From: JAICNR01 sp035699465
GTDB lineage: Bacteria > Gemmatimonadota > Gemmatimonadetes > JACCXV01 > JAHWKZ01
Assembly (NCBI GenBank): GCA_035699465.1
Contig: DASSPT010000042.1
Coordinates: 1-51,907 of the forward strand
Direction: 5' to 3'
Length of the DNA: 51,907 bases
Under the pieces are notes generated by a model that ran no database searches, was not told where the DNA came from, and worked only from the letters and a program-made list of their open reading frames with translations. Both the position numbers and the translations under genes were made by a program. This document shows positions 1 to 8,387 of the stretch, one piece after another; positions within the stretch are counted from its first letter, which is position 1, and the number at the start of each line of letters is the position of its first letter.

Positions 1-40
1 GCGGAACGACGCAGATGAGCCGTTTTCACCGCTCGGCTGA

Positions 41-544
41 CTAGGGGCGCCAGGCGGCGCCGATCGCCGTCCTCGCCCGCCGCATGTACTCCGGGACCCC
101 CGGCTTCAGGCTCTCGCCCGCCCACGCCGAGACCGTGATCGCGGCCTCGTCCTCGCCCTTCTCGTAGATCACGATCTCTTCGGCCAGGACACGGCTCCAC
201 TCGGGGGGCCCGATCTGGGAGTCGTACCAGGCGACGACCCGCGTCCACTCGTCGGGAGTGTACGCCTCGAAGGAGCGCATCGCCGAGGTCTGCTGCCGGG
301 AGGTATGCACGCTGGCGCCCTCGTAGGCAGGGATGCCGCCCGCGCTCGAGGCGGGGGGCATGGGACCGCCGTCGGGCAGCGTTCCGACGAGGGTGACCGC
401 CGTGTCGGGGGTGGCTGCCGCCGCGGCGGTGTCGGGTGGAGATCCGGCGGCGGGCTCGTCCCCGGAGCCGCCGCAGGCGAGCGCGGCGATCAGGAGGCCG
501 GTCCCGACCGGGCCGGCGCGGTGCATCGAACCAGGACGGTGCAT
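41..544 (-). CDS. putative lipoprotein of unknown function
   Basis: Encodes 167 residues. The N-terminus has a short positively charged stretch, then GTGLLIAALACGGSGDE, a typical lipobox with the lipidated Cys near residue 24, so the mature protein is probably membrane-anchored. A low-complexity Ala/Pro/Thr linker (about residues 30-70) follows, then a compact C-terminal domain with several Trp and Tyr and the stretch YTPDEWTRVVAWYDSQIG. I do not recognise the family. The start could be the ATG ending at 544 or the in-frame ATG ending at 526; neither has a clear ribosome binding site. It lies 35 bases downstream of the exported-protein gene at 580-1485 on the same strand and is probably co-transcribed with it. 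Confidence 0.7.
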   Translation of the reverse strand: MHRPGSMHRAGPVGTGLLIAALACGGSGDEPAAGSPPDTAAAAATPDTAVTLVGTLPDGGPMPPASSAGGIPAYEGASVHTSRQQTSAMRSFEAYTPDEWTRVVAWYDSQIGPPEWSRVLAEEIVIYEKGEDEAAITVSAWAGESLKPGVPEYMRRARTAIGAAWRP

Positions 545-579
545 CGAAGCGGAGGAGCGGATCGGACGAGCGGGAAGGA

Positions 580-1485
580 TCAGAAGTTCTCGACGGTGAA
601 GGAGACCCACTTCTCCACGGTCTCGTCCTTCAGCGAAACGAACTGGCGGTCGGCGAATCTCACCTCCCACCGCTTCAGCTCGCCCACCTGGGGATGCCAG
701 CTGTAGAAGGAGATCAGGTAATCGCCGGGAGTCTCGGACTCCACCCGCGGAGGCGTCACCAGGCCGTGGACGCGCTGGGGGATCTTCCCGTAGAGGAGCG
801 CCTCGGCGTTGTCGGCGTCGAAGCGACGCAGCCCCTGGGGGATCTCGTCCGTCGAGCTCAGCACGCGCACGAGGTTCAGCTCGGCGAACGTCAGCGAATC
901 CACGCTCGACGGGACGTAGCGATAATCGAAGTTGTAGAACACCTCGACGACGAATCGCGCGAGGGCGAGCGCGTCCTCCGCCGATTCGGGCGCCACGCGC
1001 TCGCGCTGGAGGAGCGCGTTGACGGCGTCCACGTAGTCGTTGTTCATCTCCTGCCCGAAGGCGGCCGGGTCGACACGGTTGATGAGCGGCCAGGCGCGGT
1101 CGCGCTCGCTGACCACGAACAGGGCCTGGAACAGCTCGCCTTCGGTGGTGACGCTGTAGAGGGCCACGTCGCCGAGAGGGGGATGGATGACCTGCCCGAG
1201 GATCTCGATCTCCCAGTAGAACCTGTCCGGGCTCGGCTCGGGGAGCGCGATCCGGCCGGCGTCGGGTGGGGTGTTGTGGCGGAACTGCCGCATCAGCCGC
1301 TCGTACTCGGGCCACCACAGCGTGAACGCGGCCTGCCTGACGAGCTGGGTCTCCGCCGCCGGCGTGACGGGGGACAGATCCTGGGCCGCGGCTGCGGGAA
1401 TCCCGCCTATGGCCAGGGCGATCAGGAGGAAGGCGCCACCCGTACGAATGCGCCGTGCGCGAGCAGGGGAAGTTCGTTGCGGCAT
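580..1485 (-). CDS. exported protein of unknown function
   Basis: Encodes 301 residues. The N-terminus is Arg-rich (MPQRTSPARARRIR), followed by a hydrophobic stretch ending in GIPAAAAQD, a convincing Sec signal peptide with cleavage after AAA near residue 34. The mature part is acidic and aromatic and ends EKWVSFTVENF. No catalytic motif or known domain is recognised. The ATG lacks an obvious SD sequence. The gene is divergent from lysA across 92 bases, which must hold both promoters although no strong one is visible. It probably forms a two-gene unit with the lipoprotein downstream. Coding frame, signal peptide and normal composition make the gene itself secure; its function is unknown. Confidence 0.78.
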   Translation of the reverse strand: MPQRTSPARARRIRTGGAFLLIALAIGGIPAAAAQDLSPVTPAAETQLVRQAAFTLWWPEYERLMRQFRHNTPPDAGRIALPEPSPDRFYWEIEILGQVIHPPLGDVALYSVTTEGELFQALFVVSERDRAWPLINRVDPAAFGQEMNNDYVDAVNALLQRERVAPESAEDALALARFVVEVFYNFDYRYVPSSVDSLTFAELNLVRVLSSTDEIPQGLRRFDADNAEALLYGKIPQRVHGLVTPPRVESETPGDYLISFYSWHPQVGELKRWEVRFADRQFVSLKDETVEKWVSFTVENF

Positions 1486-1577
1486 GAGGGCTATTCGAAT
1501 CTATCCTCCGCGCGGGGGCTCCGGCAAGCGGACGGGACGCGTTTGCGCGGCCCCGGGTGCTCCCTAGCTTGGGGGGC

Positions 1578-2843
1578 GTGACGACCCCCTTCCGGTACGA
1601 GGACGGCGAGATGCGGGTCGGGGGCGTGCCGCTCGCGCGGCTCGCCGCCGAGCACGGAACCCCCCTGTACGTCTACCACCGCCCGGCGATCGGCGCCCGG
1701 CTCGAGGAAGTCCGGCGGGCGTTCGGCGAGCACCCGACCACGATCTGCTACAGCGTGAAGGCCAACTCCAACCTCCGCCTGCTAAAGTGGCTCGCCGGCC
1801 ACGGCGTTGGGTTCGACGTCGTGTCCGGGGGAGAGATCGCACGCACGAAGGCCTGTGGCGTGACTCCCGATCGGGTGGTGTTCGCCGGCGTCGGGAAGAC
1901 CCGCGCGGAGCTCGAGGAGGGGGTGGAAGCCGGGCTCTGGATGATCAACGTCGAATCGGTCGACGAGGCGCTGCTGCTGGCGGAGATCGCCGAGCGCGCC
2001 GATGCGCCGGTCAGGATCAGCCTGAGGATCAATCCCGACGTCGATCCCGGGACGCATCGGCACATCGCCACGGGCCGGGGCGCCGACAAGTTCGGCATCG
2101 CTCCCTCCGAATACCGCACGCTCCTGCCGTGGCTCGCCGGACACCCGGCGCTACGCGTCGTCGGGCTCCATATGCACCTCGGCAGCCAGATCACCGATCC
2201 GGCGCCTTACGGCCGGGGGTTCGACGTGCTGCTCGATTGCGGGCGCGAGGCGCGGGCCGCCGGTCTCGAGCCGCGCTGGATGAACGCCGGCGGGGGCTTC
2301 GGGATCGCGTACGACGGCGGGGATGTGCCGCCGCCCGCGGCGTACGCCGCCGAGCTCATCCCGCGCGCGCGGCAGTTCGGGGCCGAGCTCCTGCTCGAGC
2401 TGGGACGGTACCTGGTGGGGTCGGCGGGGTGCCTCCTGACCGAAGTGCAGTACCGCAAGACGCGCGGCGGGCGGGAGCTCGTCATCGCGGACGCGGGCAT
2501 GACCGACCTCCTGCGGCCGGCTCTGTACGAGGCCGTGCACCGCATCCTCCCGGTCCGCGAGGCCGACCCGGCGGACTTCCGGCCTACCGACGTCGCGGGA
2601 CCGATCTGCGAATCGACCGACTTCCTCGGCCGCGAGCGGCCGCTTCCCCTGCTCGCGCGGGGAGATCTGCTGGCGATCCTCGACGCCGGCGCCTACGGGA
2701 TGTCGATGGCGAGCCACTACAACACCCACCCGCGGCCGGCCGAGGTGTGGGTCGACGAGGCGGGCGCCGTCGAGGTGATCCGGCGGCGCGAGACCGTCGC
2801 CGATCTCCTCGCGGTGGAGCTAGAGTCCCTCTCCGCCGGTTGA
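1578..2843 (+). CDS. lysA: diaminopimelate decarboxylase
   Basis: PLP-dependent decarboxylation of meso-diaminopimelate to L-lysine, the last step of lysine synthesis, in the cytosol. The product is 421 residues from the GTG at 1578 (a GTG at 1557 would add seven residues). Visible landmarks are the PLP-lysine motif CYSVKAN (Lys near residue 60), the HLGSQI stretch, the glycine-rich phosphate loop NAGGGFGIAY, the CESTDFLGR motif near residue 344 that supplies the catalytic Cys at the dimer interface, and GAYGMSMASHYN near the C-terminus. Length and motif order are those of bacterial LysA. I prefer 1578 because a run of G residues precedes it. An M23 endopeptidase follows after 9 bases, a cell-wall-related context. 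Confidence 0.96.
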   Translation: MTTPFRYEDGEMRVGGVPLARLAAEHGTPLYVYHRPAIGARLEEVRRAFGEHPTTICYSVKANSNLRLLKWLAGHGVGFDVVSGGEIARTKACGVTPDRVVFAGVGKTRAELEEGVEAGLWMINVESVDEALLLAEIAERADAPVRISLRINPDVDPGTHRHIATGRGADKFGIAPSEYRTLLPWLAGHPALRVVGLHMHLGSQITDPAPYGRGFDVLLDCGREARAAGLEPRWMNAGGGFGIAYDGGDVPPPAAYAAELIPRARQFGAELLLELGRYLVGSAGCLLTEVQYRKTRGGRELVIADAGMTDLLRPALYEAVHRILPVREADPADFRPTDVAGPICESTDFLGRERPLPLLARGDLLAILDAGAYGMSMASHYNTHPRPAEVWVDEAGAVEVIRRRETVADLLAVELESLSAG

Positions 2844-2852
2844 GCGCGCCCG

Positions 2853-3422
2853 ATGACGATCCGCGCGGCCGTCCTCGCGCGCGGCGTGACGACCGGCGCC
2901 GCGATCCTCGCCGCCGGGATCGCAGCCTGGCGCGTCGCCGGCCCGGCAATCGAGCTGGCGGCCTGGCGCGCGGAGCTCCTGGCGGCCGATCCGCCGCCTG
3001 CCCTCCCCGTCCCGGTCGAGGGGGTCGCGCCAGCGGATCTGGCGGACACGTGGGGCGATCCGCGCAGCGGCGGAGACCGCGACCACCAGGGCATCGACAT
3101 CTTCGCGCGGCGCCGCACCCCCGTTCGATCGACCACTCCCGGCGTCGTCGCGCGCCGGGGGGAGAACCCGCTCGGCGGCCGCACCGTGACGGTCCTCGGC
3201 CCCGCCGGCTGGCGTCATTACTATGCGCATCTCCAGGGATACGCCGGGCATTCGGAGGGCGACCGCGTGGCGGCGGGCGAGGTGATCGGGTTCGTGGGAA
3301 CGTCCGGAAACGCGCCGCCGGACTCCCCGCACCTCCACTACGGGATCTACACGAGCAGCGGCCCGATCAACCCCTATCCGCTGCTGTCGCGGGGCGCGGG
3401 CTCGCCCGTATACTCCCCGTGA
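2853..3422 (+). CDS. M23-family metallopeptidase (LytM domain)
   Basis: Encodes 189 residues. An N-terminal hydrophobic segment (about residues 12-32) is a signal peptide or anchor. The rest is a single LytM/M23 domain: HQGIDIF (His and Asp zinc ligands near residues 78-82), VVARRGENPLGGRTV, HYYAHLQGY, and the HLHYGIY motif near residue 160 with the second zinc-binding His. Such enzymes cut peptidoglycan cross-links or stem peptides in the periplasm, or act as degenerate activators; the ligand residues here look intact. It follows lysA by 9 bases, and its TGA overlaps the ATG of the next gene (TGATG), so lysA, this gene and the propeller gene appear to be one operon. Confidence 0.88.
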   Translation: MTIRAAVLARGVTTGAAILAAGIAAWRVAGPAIELAAWRAELLAADPPPALPVPVEGVAPADLADTWGDPRSGGDRDHQGIDIFARRRTPVRSTTPGVVARRGENPLGGRTVTVLGPAGWRHYYAHLQGYAGHSEGDRVAAGEVIGFVGTSGNAPPDSPHLHYGIYTSSGPINPYPLLSRGAGSPVYSP

Positions 3423-4454
3423 TGCTGCGCCCGACCCTTCTGGCCATCTCGCTCTTCGGCCTGGTTGCACCCGCGGGCGCGGCCGCGCAGGTGTTGCTCG
3501 TCGGACTGGAATCCGAGGACGCCGTGGCGGTGGTGGATCCGAACGCGGGGACGGTGGTGCGGAAGATCCCGGTGGGTATCTCGGGCGAGGACATCGAAGG
3601 GGTGCACGCGCTCACTGTCTCGCCGGACGGCCGGCACTATTACCTGGCCATGGCGCACGGCTGGCCCAACGGCTCGGTGTGGAAGCTCACTACCGGGGAG
3701 GACTCGCTGGCCGGACGCGCGAGCGTGGGCCTGTTTCCCGCGACGATGGTGATCACGCCCGATGGCACGTGGCTCTTCGTCGCCAACTACAACCTCCACG
3801 GCGATCCGGCGCTGGACACCGTCTCCGCGGTCCACACTCCGACGATGACGGAGGTCGCGAGGATCCCCGTGTGCACGAAGCCCCACGGCATGGCGGTCTC
3901 ATGACGGGAAGTGGGTCTATGCATCGTGCACGCGGGACAACGTCGTGCGGAAGATCGACGTGGCCTCGCTGTCGGTGGTGGATTCGACGAACATGCTGAC
4001 GGAGCAGGACCGGACGGAGGGCCGGACCTGCTACCCGGCCGGCCTCGCGCTTTCCGCCGATGACTCGAAGCTCTACGTGGCATGCCACAGACACGCGGAG
4101 ATCCGCGTGGTCACGACCGAGCCGTTGGGGACGATCACCAACGCGATCCCGACCGGAGACGGGCCCTACCTGATCCGCTCGGACCCGGCCGGCAGGCGCC
4201 TCTGGGTTCCCAACCGCAACGACGGTTCGTTCACCGTGATCGATCTGGCCGACGAGATGCCGATCGCCACGCGGCAGGCGAGCGCGAGCCATCCCCATAC
4301 GTTCGCCTTCGGTCCCGACGGAACCGCCTACTTGTCCATGGAGAGCCGCGGCGTCGTGCCGGGCGCGATCGACGTCATCGATCCCCAGACGCTGGAGATC
4401 CAGCGGTCGATAGAGGTCGGGCTGCAGGCGACCGGTGTGGGAGTGATTCGCTAG
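3422..4454 (+). pseudogene. YncE-like beta-propeller protein, frameshifted
   Basis: Frame 1 (3422-3904) starts with a signal peptide (MLRPTLLAISLFGLVAPAGA, then AQ) and runs through propeller blades with SPDGRHYYLAMA and TPDGTWLFVANYN before stopping at TGA 3902-3904 after PHGMAVS. The continuation, in the +1-shifted frame, reads HDGKWVYASCTRDNVVRKID from base 3900 and goes on through CYPAGLALSADDSKLYVACH to a stop at 4452-4454. Joined, the two parts give about 344 residues of an exported YVTN/YncE-type 7-bladed propeller. The break is a net +1 shift (two bases lost or one gained) at 3898-3901. It may be a real lesion or an assembly error. The stop codon overlaps that of dacB on the other strand. 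Confidence 0.85.
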
Positions 4455-5893
4455 CGCCGGAAGCGCGCCAGCGCGGCGACGATAGAATCCTGTACGGCGC
4501 GCCGCGGCGCCGAGCTTCCCGTATAGAACTCCATCATCAGGCTGAACGCGAGCCGCTCGCCGTCGGCGGAAGGGACGTAGCCGGACAGCGCGGTCACGCC
4601 GTTCAGCGTTCCGGTCTTCGCGCCCGCCCGGCCCTCGGCAGCGGTGCCGCGCATCCGGCCCTCGAGCGTGCCGTCCACGCCCGCGATGGGAAGCGCCGCG
4701 CGATAGGAAGGGAACAGGTCGTCGCGCGTCGTCATGTATCGAAGCAGGGCGAGGATCTGCCGCGCGGTCACCAGGTTGTAGCGCGAGACGCCCGAGCCGT
4801 CGGCGAGCATCTGCGCGGTGGTATCGATTCCCACTTCCTGCGCCAGGAACGCGCGTTCGGCCGCGAGTCCCTTATCGTAGGTTCCGGGGGGACCTGCGAC
4901 CGATGCGCCCACGGCCTTGACCAGGAGCTCGCCCGTCAGGTTGTCGCTGATCTTCAGGAAGTTCCGGACGCTCTCCGAAAGCGGATCCGAAACGTGCACG
5001 GCGATCGTGTCCACGACCGCGTCGGCATCCGCCAGGTCTCCGTGCCGCGCGGCGCCCCGAACCTCCACGCCGCGCGCCTCGAGGAGCTCGACCAGGAGCG
5101 TCGCCGCGTAGAGCGCTGGGTCCTCGACCGTGCGCCGCGCGATGATCGGCTCGGCGTCGCGCGGGAGCGTCCCGGTTACGTCGACGACGTTCTCCTTGGG
5201 ATCCCAGCGGCGATCGACGACGAGTTCCGGGACGCCGCCGGCCGCGGAGGTGACGGCCGCGACGTTTACGGTCACGTATCCCGTGGGCGGGTCGAGCGTG
5301 ACTTCGACGGGGTCGCCGACCCGCGGCCCCGGTCGCACCGTCACGGCGACCACGTTGTCGGCCACCGTCAGCGCGGTCACGTACGGCCATTCCCAGTACG
5401 GCCCGTCGTCCCACATCCAGCCCGCCCCCCATTCCACGTCGTCGAACCATGCGTCGTCGGCGCGGACGTCGCCCGCGACCACCCGCGCGCCGCCCGCCGC
5501 GAGCGTGTCTGCGAGCGCGGCAAGGTGGGCGGGAAGGAGATCCGGATCGCCACGGCCGATCAGGATCAGATCGCCGCGCAGCGTGTCGGTATCGATCGGG
5601 CCGGTGGCCACCAGCGTGGTCCGGAACCTGTGGTCCGGCCCCAGCCAGTGGAGGGCGCTGGCGGCGGTGAACAGCTTGCGGTTCGACGCCGGCGTATAGA
5701 GCCGGTCGGCTTCACGCGCGAACAGCGTGTCGCCTCGATCCAGCGATACGGCGAGGAACGCGATGCCGGAGTGGGCTAGCGAAGGGTCCGCGAGCGCGCG
5801 CGCCACCGTCTCCACGAACGCGCTGCTCCCGGTCCCCCGCAGGGGGCGCGGGGTGCAGGCCGGCACGAGCAGCGGCAACGACAGCAACGCCAA
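4451..5893 (-). CDS. dacB: D-alanyl-D-alanine carboxypeptidase/endopeptidase, PBP4 type (S13)
   Basis: Periplasmic penicillin-binding protein that removes or hydrolyses D-Ala linkages in peptidoglycan. The product is 480 residues. All three active-site motifs are visible: SxxK as PASNRKLF near residue 71, the SRYN element in DGSGVSRYNLVT near 371, and KTG in GAKTGTLNG near 426. Between SxxK and SRYN is the large insertion typical of S13 enzymes. The N-terminus LLSLPLLVPAC resembles a lipobox. The only standard start in frame is TTG at 5893, which leaves a very short signal and has no SD; the frame stays open upstream through the hairpin at 5895-5922. The start is therefore uncertain. It is convergent with the propeller gene; the two stops share CTAG. 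Confidence 0.93.
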   Translation of the reverse strand: MALLSLPLLVPACTPRPLRGTGSSAFVETVARALADPSLAHSGIAFLAVSLDRGDTLFAREADRLYTPASNRKLFTAASALHWLGPDHRFRTTLVATGPIDTDTLRGDLILIGRGDPDLLPAHLAALADTLAAGGARVVAGDVRADDAWFDDVEWGAGWMWDDGPYWEWPYVTALTVADNVVAVTVRPGPRVGDPVEVTLDPPTGYVTVNVAAVTSAAGGVPELVVDRRWDPKENVVDVTGTLPRDAEPIIARRTVEDPALYAATLLVELLEARGVEVRGAARHGDLADADAVVDTIAVHVSDPLSESVRNFLKISDNLTGELLVKAVGASVAGPPGTYDKGLAAERAFLAQEVGIDTTAQMLADGSGVSRYNLVTARQILALLRYMTTRDDLFPSYRAALPIAGVDGTLEGRMRGTAAEGRAGAKTGTLNGVTALSGYVPSADGERLAFSLMMEFYTGSSAPRRAVQDSIVAALARFRR

Positions 5894-5894
5894 A

Positions 5895-5922
5895 ACGAAA
5901 GCCCGCGGAAGCGGGCTTTCGT
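5895..5922 (-). terminator. intrinsic terminator-like hairpin after the lysine-rich gene
   Basis: A perfect 12-bp inverted repeat (ACGAAAGCCCGC, loop of 4, GCGGGCTTTCGT). Read on the minus strand the stem is followed at once by GTTTTGG, a short U-tract. It sits 48 bases beyond the stop of the lysine-rich gene (5970-6071) and directly upstream of the apparent dacB TTG start, so it would separate the two units. Confidence 0.7.
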
Positions 5923-5969
5923 GTGGTGCGCGTCGACGTGGTCTTCGAAATCGGTCGGTCAGCGCTTGT

Positions 5970-6071
5970 TTACTTCTTCTTTCTCTTCTTGCCAGCCTTC
6001 TTCTTGGTCGCCTTCTTTGAAGCCTTCTTCTTGGTCGACTTCTTAGCTGCCTTCTTCTTTCGCATTGCCAT
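5970..6071 (-). CDS. 33-residue lysine-rich, histone-H1-tail-like basic protein
   Basis: The start MAMR is followed by almost pure Lys/Ala/Ser/Thr. The body is three 9-residue repeats, KKKAAKKST, KKKASKKAT and KKKAGKKRK, then KK and a TAA stop. There are 18 Lys and 2 Arg in 33 residues and no acidic residue. A textbook SD (AGGAGG) lies 8 bases upstream of the ATG, a promoter-like element with an A/T-rich upstream tract precedes it (6127-6190) and a 12-bp terminator hairpin follows, so this is a complete monocistronic gene despite its size. Composition resembles eukaryotic H1 tails and bacterial Hc1/AlgP-like DNA-binding tails. Nucleoid or RNA binding is inference. It would be missed by most gene callers. 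Confidence 0.8.
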   Translation of the reverse strand: MAMRKKKAAKKSTKKKASKKATKKKAGKKRKKK

Positions 6072-6126
6072 TGTCGTTTCCTCCTGGTCTGAGCAACAAC
6101 CGACGTTCAGACCACGCGACGAACAC

Positions 6127-6156
6127 AGTCTATCACATTCGCGTAAAACAATGCAA
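6127..6156 (-). promoter_or_regulatory. promoter of the lysine-rich gene
   Basis: Read on the minus strand: -35 TTGCAT (6151-6156) and a -10 region TAGACT (6127-6132, spacing 18), with overlapping alternatives such as GATAGA at 6129-6134. Immediately upstream (6157-6190) is a run of A- and T-tracts including eight consecutive A residues, unusual in this GC-rich window and reminiscent of an UP element. The transcript would have a leader of about 50 bases ending in the AGGAGG site. Confidence 0.5.
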
Positions 6157-6201
6157 CACTTTTGTAAACGAAAAACGAGATTTTTTTTCCGCTCTGAACA
6201 C

Positions 6202-7194
6202 TCACCCCGCGAGCTCGTTCACGAGATCCAGAAGCGTTCGATCGATGAGCTTCTCTTCCGCGAGCGCGATTGCGAACGGCGTCTCGCACACCGTGTTTCC
6301 GCGAACGCCGTACAGCAAGCCGCGTTTTCCTTCGAGCGCCGCACGCGCCGCGAACGTCGAAAGTCGGCTGGCGAGAACGCGGTCGCGAACCGTGGGATTG
6401 CCTCCGCGCTGGATGTGTCCGAGGATCGTGACGCGCGCATCGGCGGATCCCGGCAGGCCGAGCTGCTCGAGCGGCGCCTCGATCTCCAGCAGCAGTCCGC
6501 GCGCGCCTCCGGGGTGTGCTCCTTCGGCGACCACGACGATGCACGACACTTTGCCCCGCTCGTGATTGGAGCGGATGACATTCACCAGCCATTCGGTGTC
6601 GAGCTCGACCTCGGGGAGCAGAACCGCCTCCGCCCCGCCGCCCACTGCCACCTCGAGCGCGATGAACCCCGCGCGTCGCCCCATCACCTCGATGAAGAAC
6701 AGCCGGTCCAGCGAGTGTGCGGTGTCGCGGATGCGGTCGATGGCTTCGAGCGCGGTGTTGCATGCGGTGTCGAACCCGATCGAGGTGTCGGTTCCCCCCA
6801 GGTCGTTATCGATGGTGGATGCAACGCCCAGCACGGCGCCCTGCCATTCGTGCTGGATCAGGAGAGCTCCGCGCTGCGTCCCGTTGCCGCCGATCACGAT
6901 GAGCGCGTCGAGGCGTTCGCGCTCGAGCGTCTCGATCGCCTTCCGGCGCTGGGCGGGATCATGGAACCGCGGCTCGCGGCTCGTGTCGAGGATCGATCCC
7001 CCGCGCTGCAGGATATTGGCCACGTCGCGGGGTCCGAGCCCCTCCAGCGACCCGTCGATGAGCCCGCAGAAGCCGCGCCGGATGCCGATCACCTCGCCGC
7101 TACCTGCGGACACGGCCCGCACGACGCCGCGGATGGCCGCGTTCATGCCGGGCGCATCACCGCCGCTCGTAAGGACTCCGATACGTCGCGTCAT
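6202..7194 (-). CDS. pfkA: 6-phosphofructokinase
   Basis: Phosphorylates fructose 6-phosphate to fructose 1,6-bisphosphate in glycolysis; cytosolic. The product is 330 residues from the ATG at 7194 (an upstream ATG at 7230 would add 12 residues that do not look family-like). Landmarks: RRIGVLTSGGDAPGMNAAIRG at the N-terminus, GGNGTQ (normally GGDGS) in the nucleotide site, STIDNDLGGTD with the catalytic Asp, MGRRAGFIAL, and HIQRGGNPTVRDR. The Gly after GGN and the absence of Lys before TIDND argue for an ATP- rather than PPi-dependent enzyme. GGN in place of GGD is a mild oddity. It ends 130 bases upstream of the lysine-rich gene on the same strand. Confidence 0.95.
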   Translation of the reverse strand: MTRRIGVLTSGGDAPGMNAAIRGVVRAVSAGSGEVIGIRRGFCGLIDGSLEGLGPRDVANILQRGGSILDTSREPRFHDPAQRRKAIETLERERLDALIVIGGNGTQRGALLIQHEWQGAVLGVASTIDNDLGGTDTSIGFDTACNTALEAIDRIRDTAHSLDRLFFIEVMGRRAGFIALEVAVGGGAEAVLLPEVELDTEWLVNVIRSNHERGKVSCIVVVAEGAHPGGARGLLLEIEAPLEQLGLPGSADARVTILGHIQRGGNPTVRDRVLASRLSTFAARAALEGKRGLLYGVRGNTVCETPFAIALAEEKLIDRTLLDLVNELAG

Positions 7195-7391
7195 GCGCCG
7201 GAACCTATGGACGCGCCCCGCCGGTGTCATGGGACGGGGACGGATGCGTCCGCGAGCGAGGACGATGCGCGCCCGGAAAAAGGCCCTCCCAGAGAGCGGT
7301 TCGGCCCTTCGGCCCGGGAACTTTTCGGCACGCCGGATGCTACAAGAGTCGATGGTTCCACTATCGATTCCAGTCCGAGGAGGCAGAGACC

Positions 7392-8183
7392 ATGCGCTCG
7401 TTTAGCCGTTCCATGACCGCCGCCGGGATGGCGGCACTGATCGCGGGGGCGACCCTCGCATGTCAGGGGGAAACGGCCGAAGAGGACACCCCCATCGTCG
7501 TCGAGGAGGGTGGGCCGATCGCGCTGGGCGAGTCGCTGCCCTCAGGGCCCACGGAAGAGGAGATCCAGCTCGCGGATGAGCCCAGGGTCGTGACCCGCAC
7601 GGTCGTCGTTCGTGAGCGACCCGAGCCGGCACGCAACCCGGAGCCCGAAACGCGCGCACCGGTCGGTCCGGCGCGGCCGTCCGTGATTCCCGCCGGGACG
7701 TCGGTTCCGGTGACGCTCCTGGCCCAGGTGGACAGCGAGCACAACGAAGTCGGCCAGTCCTGGACGGGCCGCGTGACGCGAGACGTCGTGGTCGGGGGGC
7801 AGGTCGTGATCCCCGCCGGCGCCGCGGTCAGCGGCGTGGTGATGGCCATGGACGAGGGCGATCAGAACGAGGGTAACGGCTCGATCACGCTCGAGGCGCG
7901 CTCGATCGAGACGACGTCGGGCACGCGGTCGATCGCCAGCGCTCCGGTTTCGGGCGGCCACTCCTACACGGACGAGAGCTTCCCCGCGAAGGAAACCGCC
8001 ATCGGGGCGGGCGCTGGAGCGGCGATCGGGGCCATCGTCGGCGGCAAGAAGGGCGCCGCCATCGGCGCAGCCGCAGGAGGCATGGGCGGCGCGGCGATGG
8101 GCTCCGCCAGGGCCGACTACGAGGTCGCGATGCCGGCCGGAACCGACATCACGATCCGCATCACGAGCGCGGTCGCCCTCTAG
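7392..8183 (+). CDS. lipoprotein with C-terminal glycine-zipper segment
   Basis: Encodes 263 residues. Start ATG 7392 is preceded by GAGGAGG at a good distance. A lipoprotein signal (MAALIAGATLACQG, Cys near 21) is followed by a disordered acidic/Pro-rich stretch, then a beta-rich domain from about residue 100 (IPAGTSVPVTLLAQVDSEHNEVGQSWTGRV, written here only as landmarks around 100-130) that resembles domains of conjugation/TrbI-like surface proteins. Residues about 200-240 are a glycine zipper (GAGAGAAIGAIVGGKKGAAIG) able to insert in or pack against membrane. It ends in a short beta segment TDITIRITSAVAL. Role unknown; an envelope-integrity function is plausible. A strong terminator follows, so it is transcribed alone. 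Confidence 0.82.
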   Translation: MRSFSRSMTAAGMAALIAGATLACQGETAEEDTPIVVEEGGPIALGESLPSGPTEEEIQLADEPRVVTRTVVVRERPEPARNPEPETRAPVGPARPSVIPAGTSVPVTLLAQVDSEHNEVGQSWTGRVTRDVVVGGQVVIPAGAAVSGVVMAMDEGDQNEGNGSITLEARSIETTSGTRSIASAPVSGGHSYTDESFPAKETAIGAGAGAAIGAIVGGKKGAAIGAAAGGMGGAAMGSARADYEVAMPAGTDITIRITSAVAL

Positions 8184-8219
8184 CCGGGCGGCTGAAGAAT
8201 GCGCGGCGCGAGCCGCGTG

Positions 8220-8261
8220 CCGGGGTCCATTCGGTTGCGCGAATGGGCCCCGGATTTTTTT
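8220..8261 (+). terminator. intrinsic terminator of the glycine-zipper lipoprotein gene
   Basis: A 14-bp stem (CCGGGGTCCATTCG / CGAATGGGCCCCGG, one G-T pair) with a 6-base loop, followed by ATTTTTTT. It lies 37 bases after the stop at 8183. This is the clearest Rho-independent terminator in the window. Confidence 0.92.
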
Positions 8262-8387
8262 CGGCCCTTGTCAGGCGACCGCCCGGCTGCCCGCTGAACG
8301 GGGCGCTGATCGCGGTCGTCTAGCCGGTGAGGTTCCCGGCGGCGATACTCAGCGATTCCCATTCGATCTGAGACATGGAGGCGATGC

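Noticed and set aside
6179..6188. Eight T residues on the plus strand as a terminator
   Set aside because: No GC stem precedes it on the plus strand and no plus-strand gene ends there; on the minus strand it fits an A-tract upstream of a promoter.
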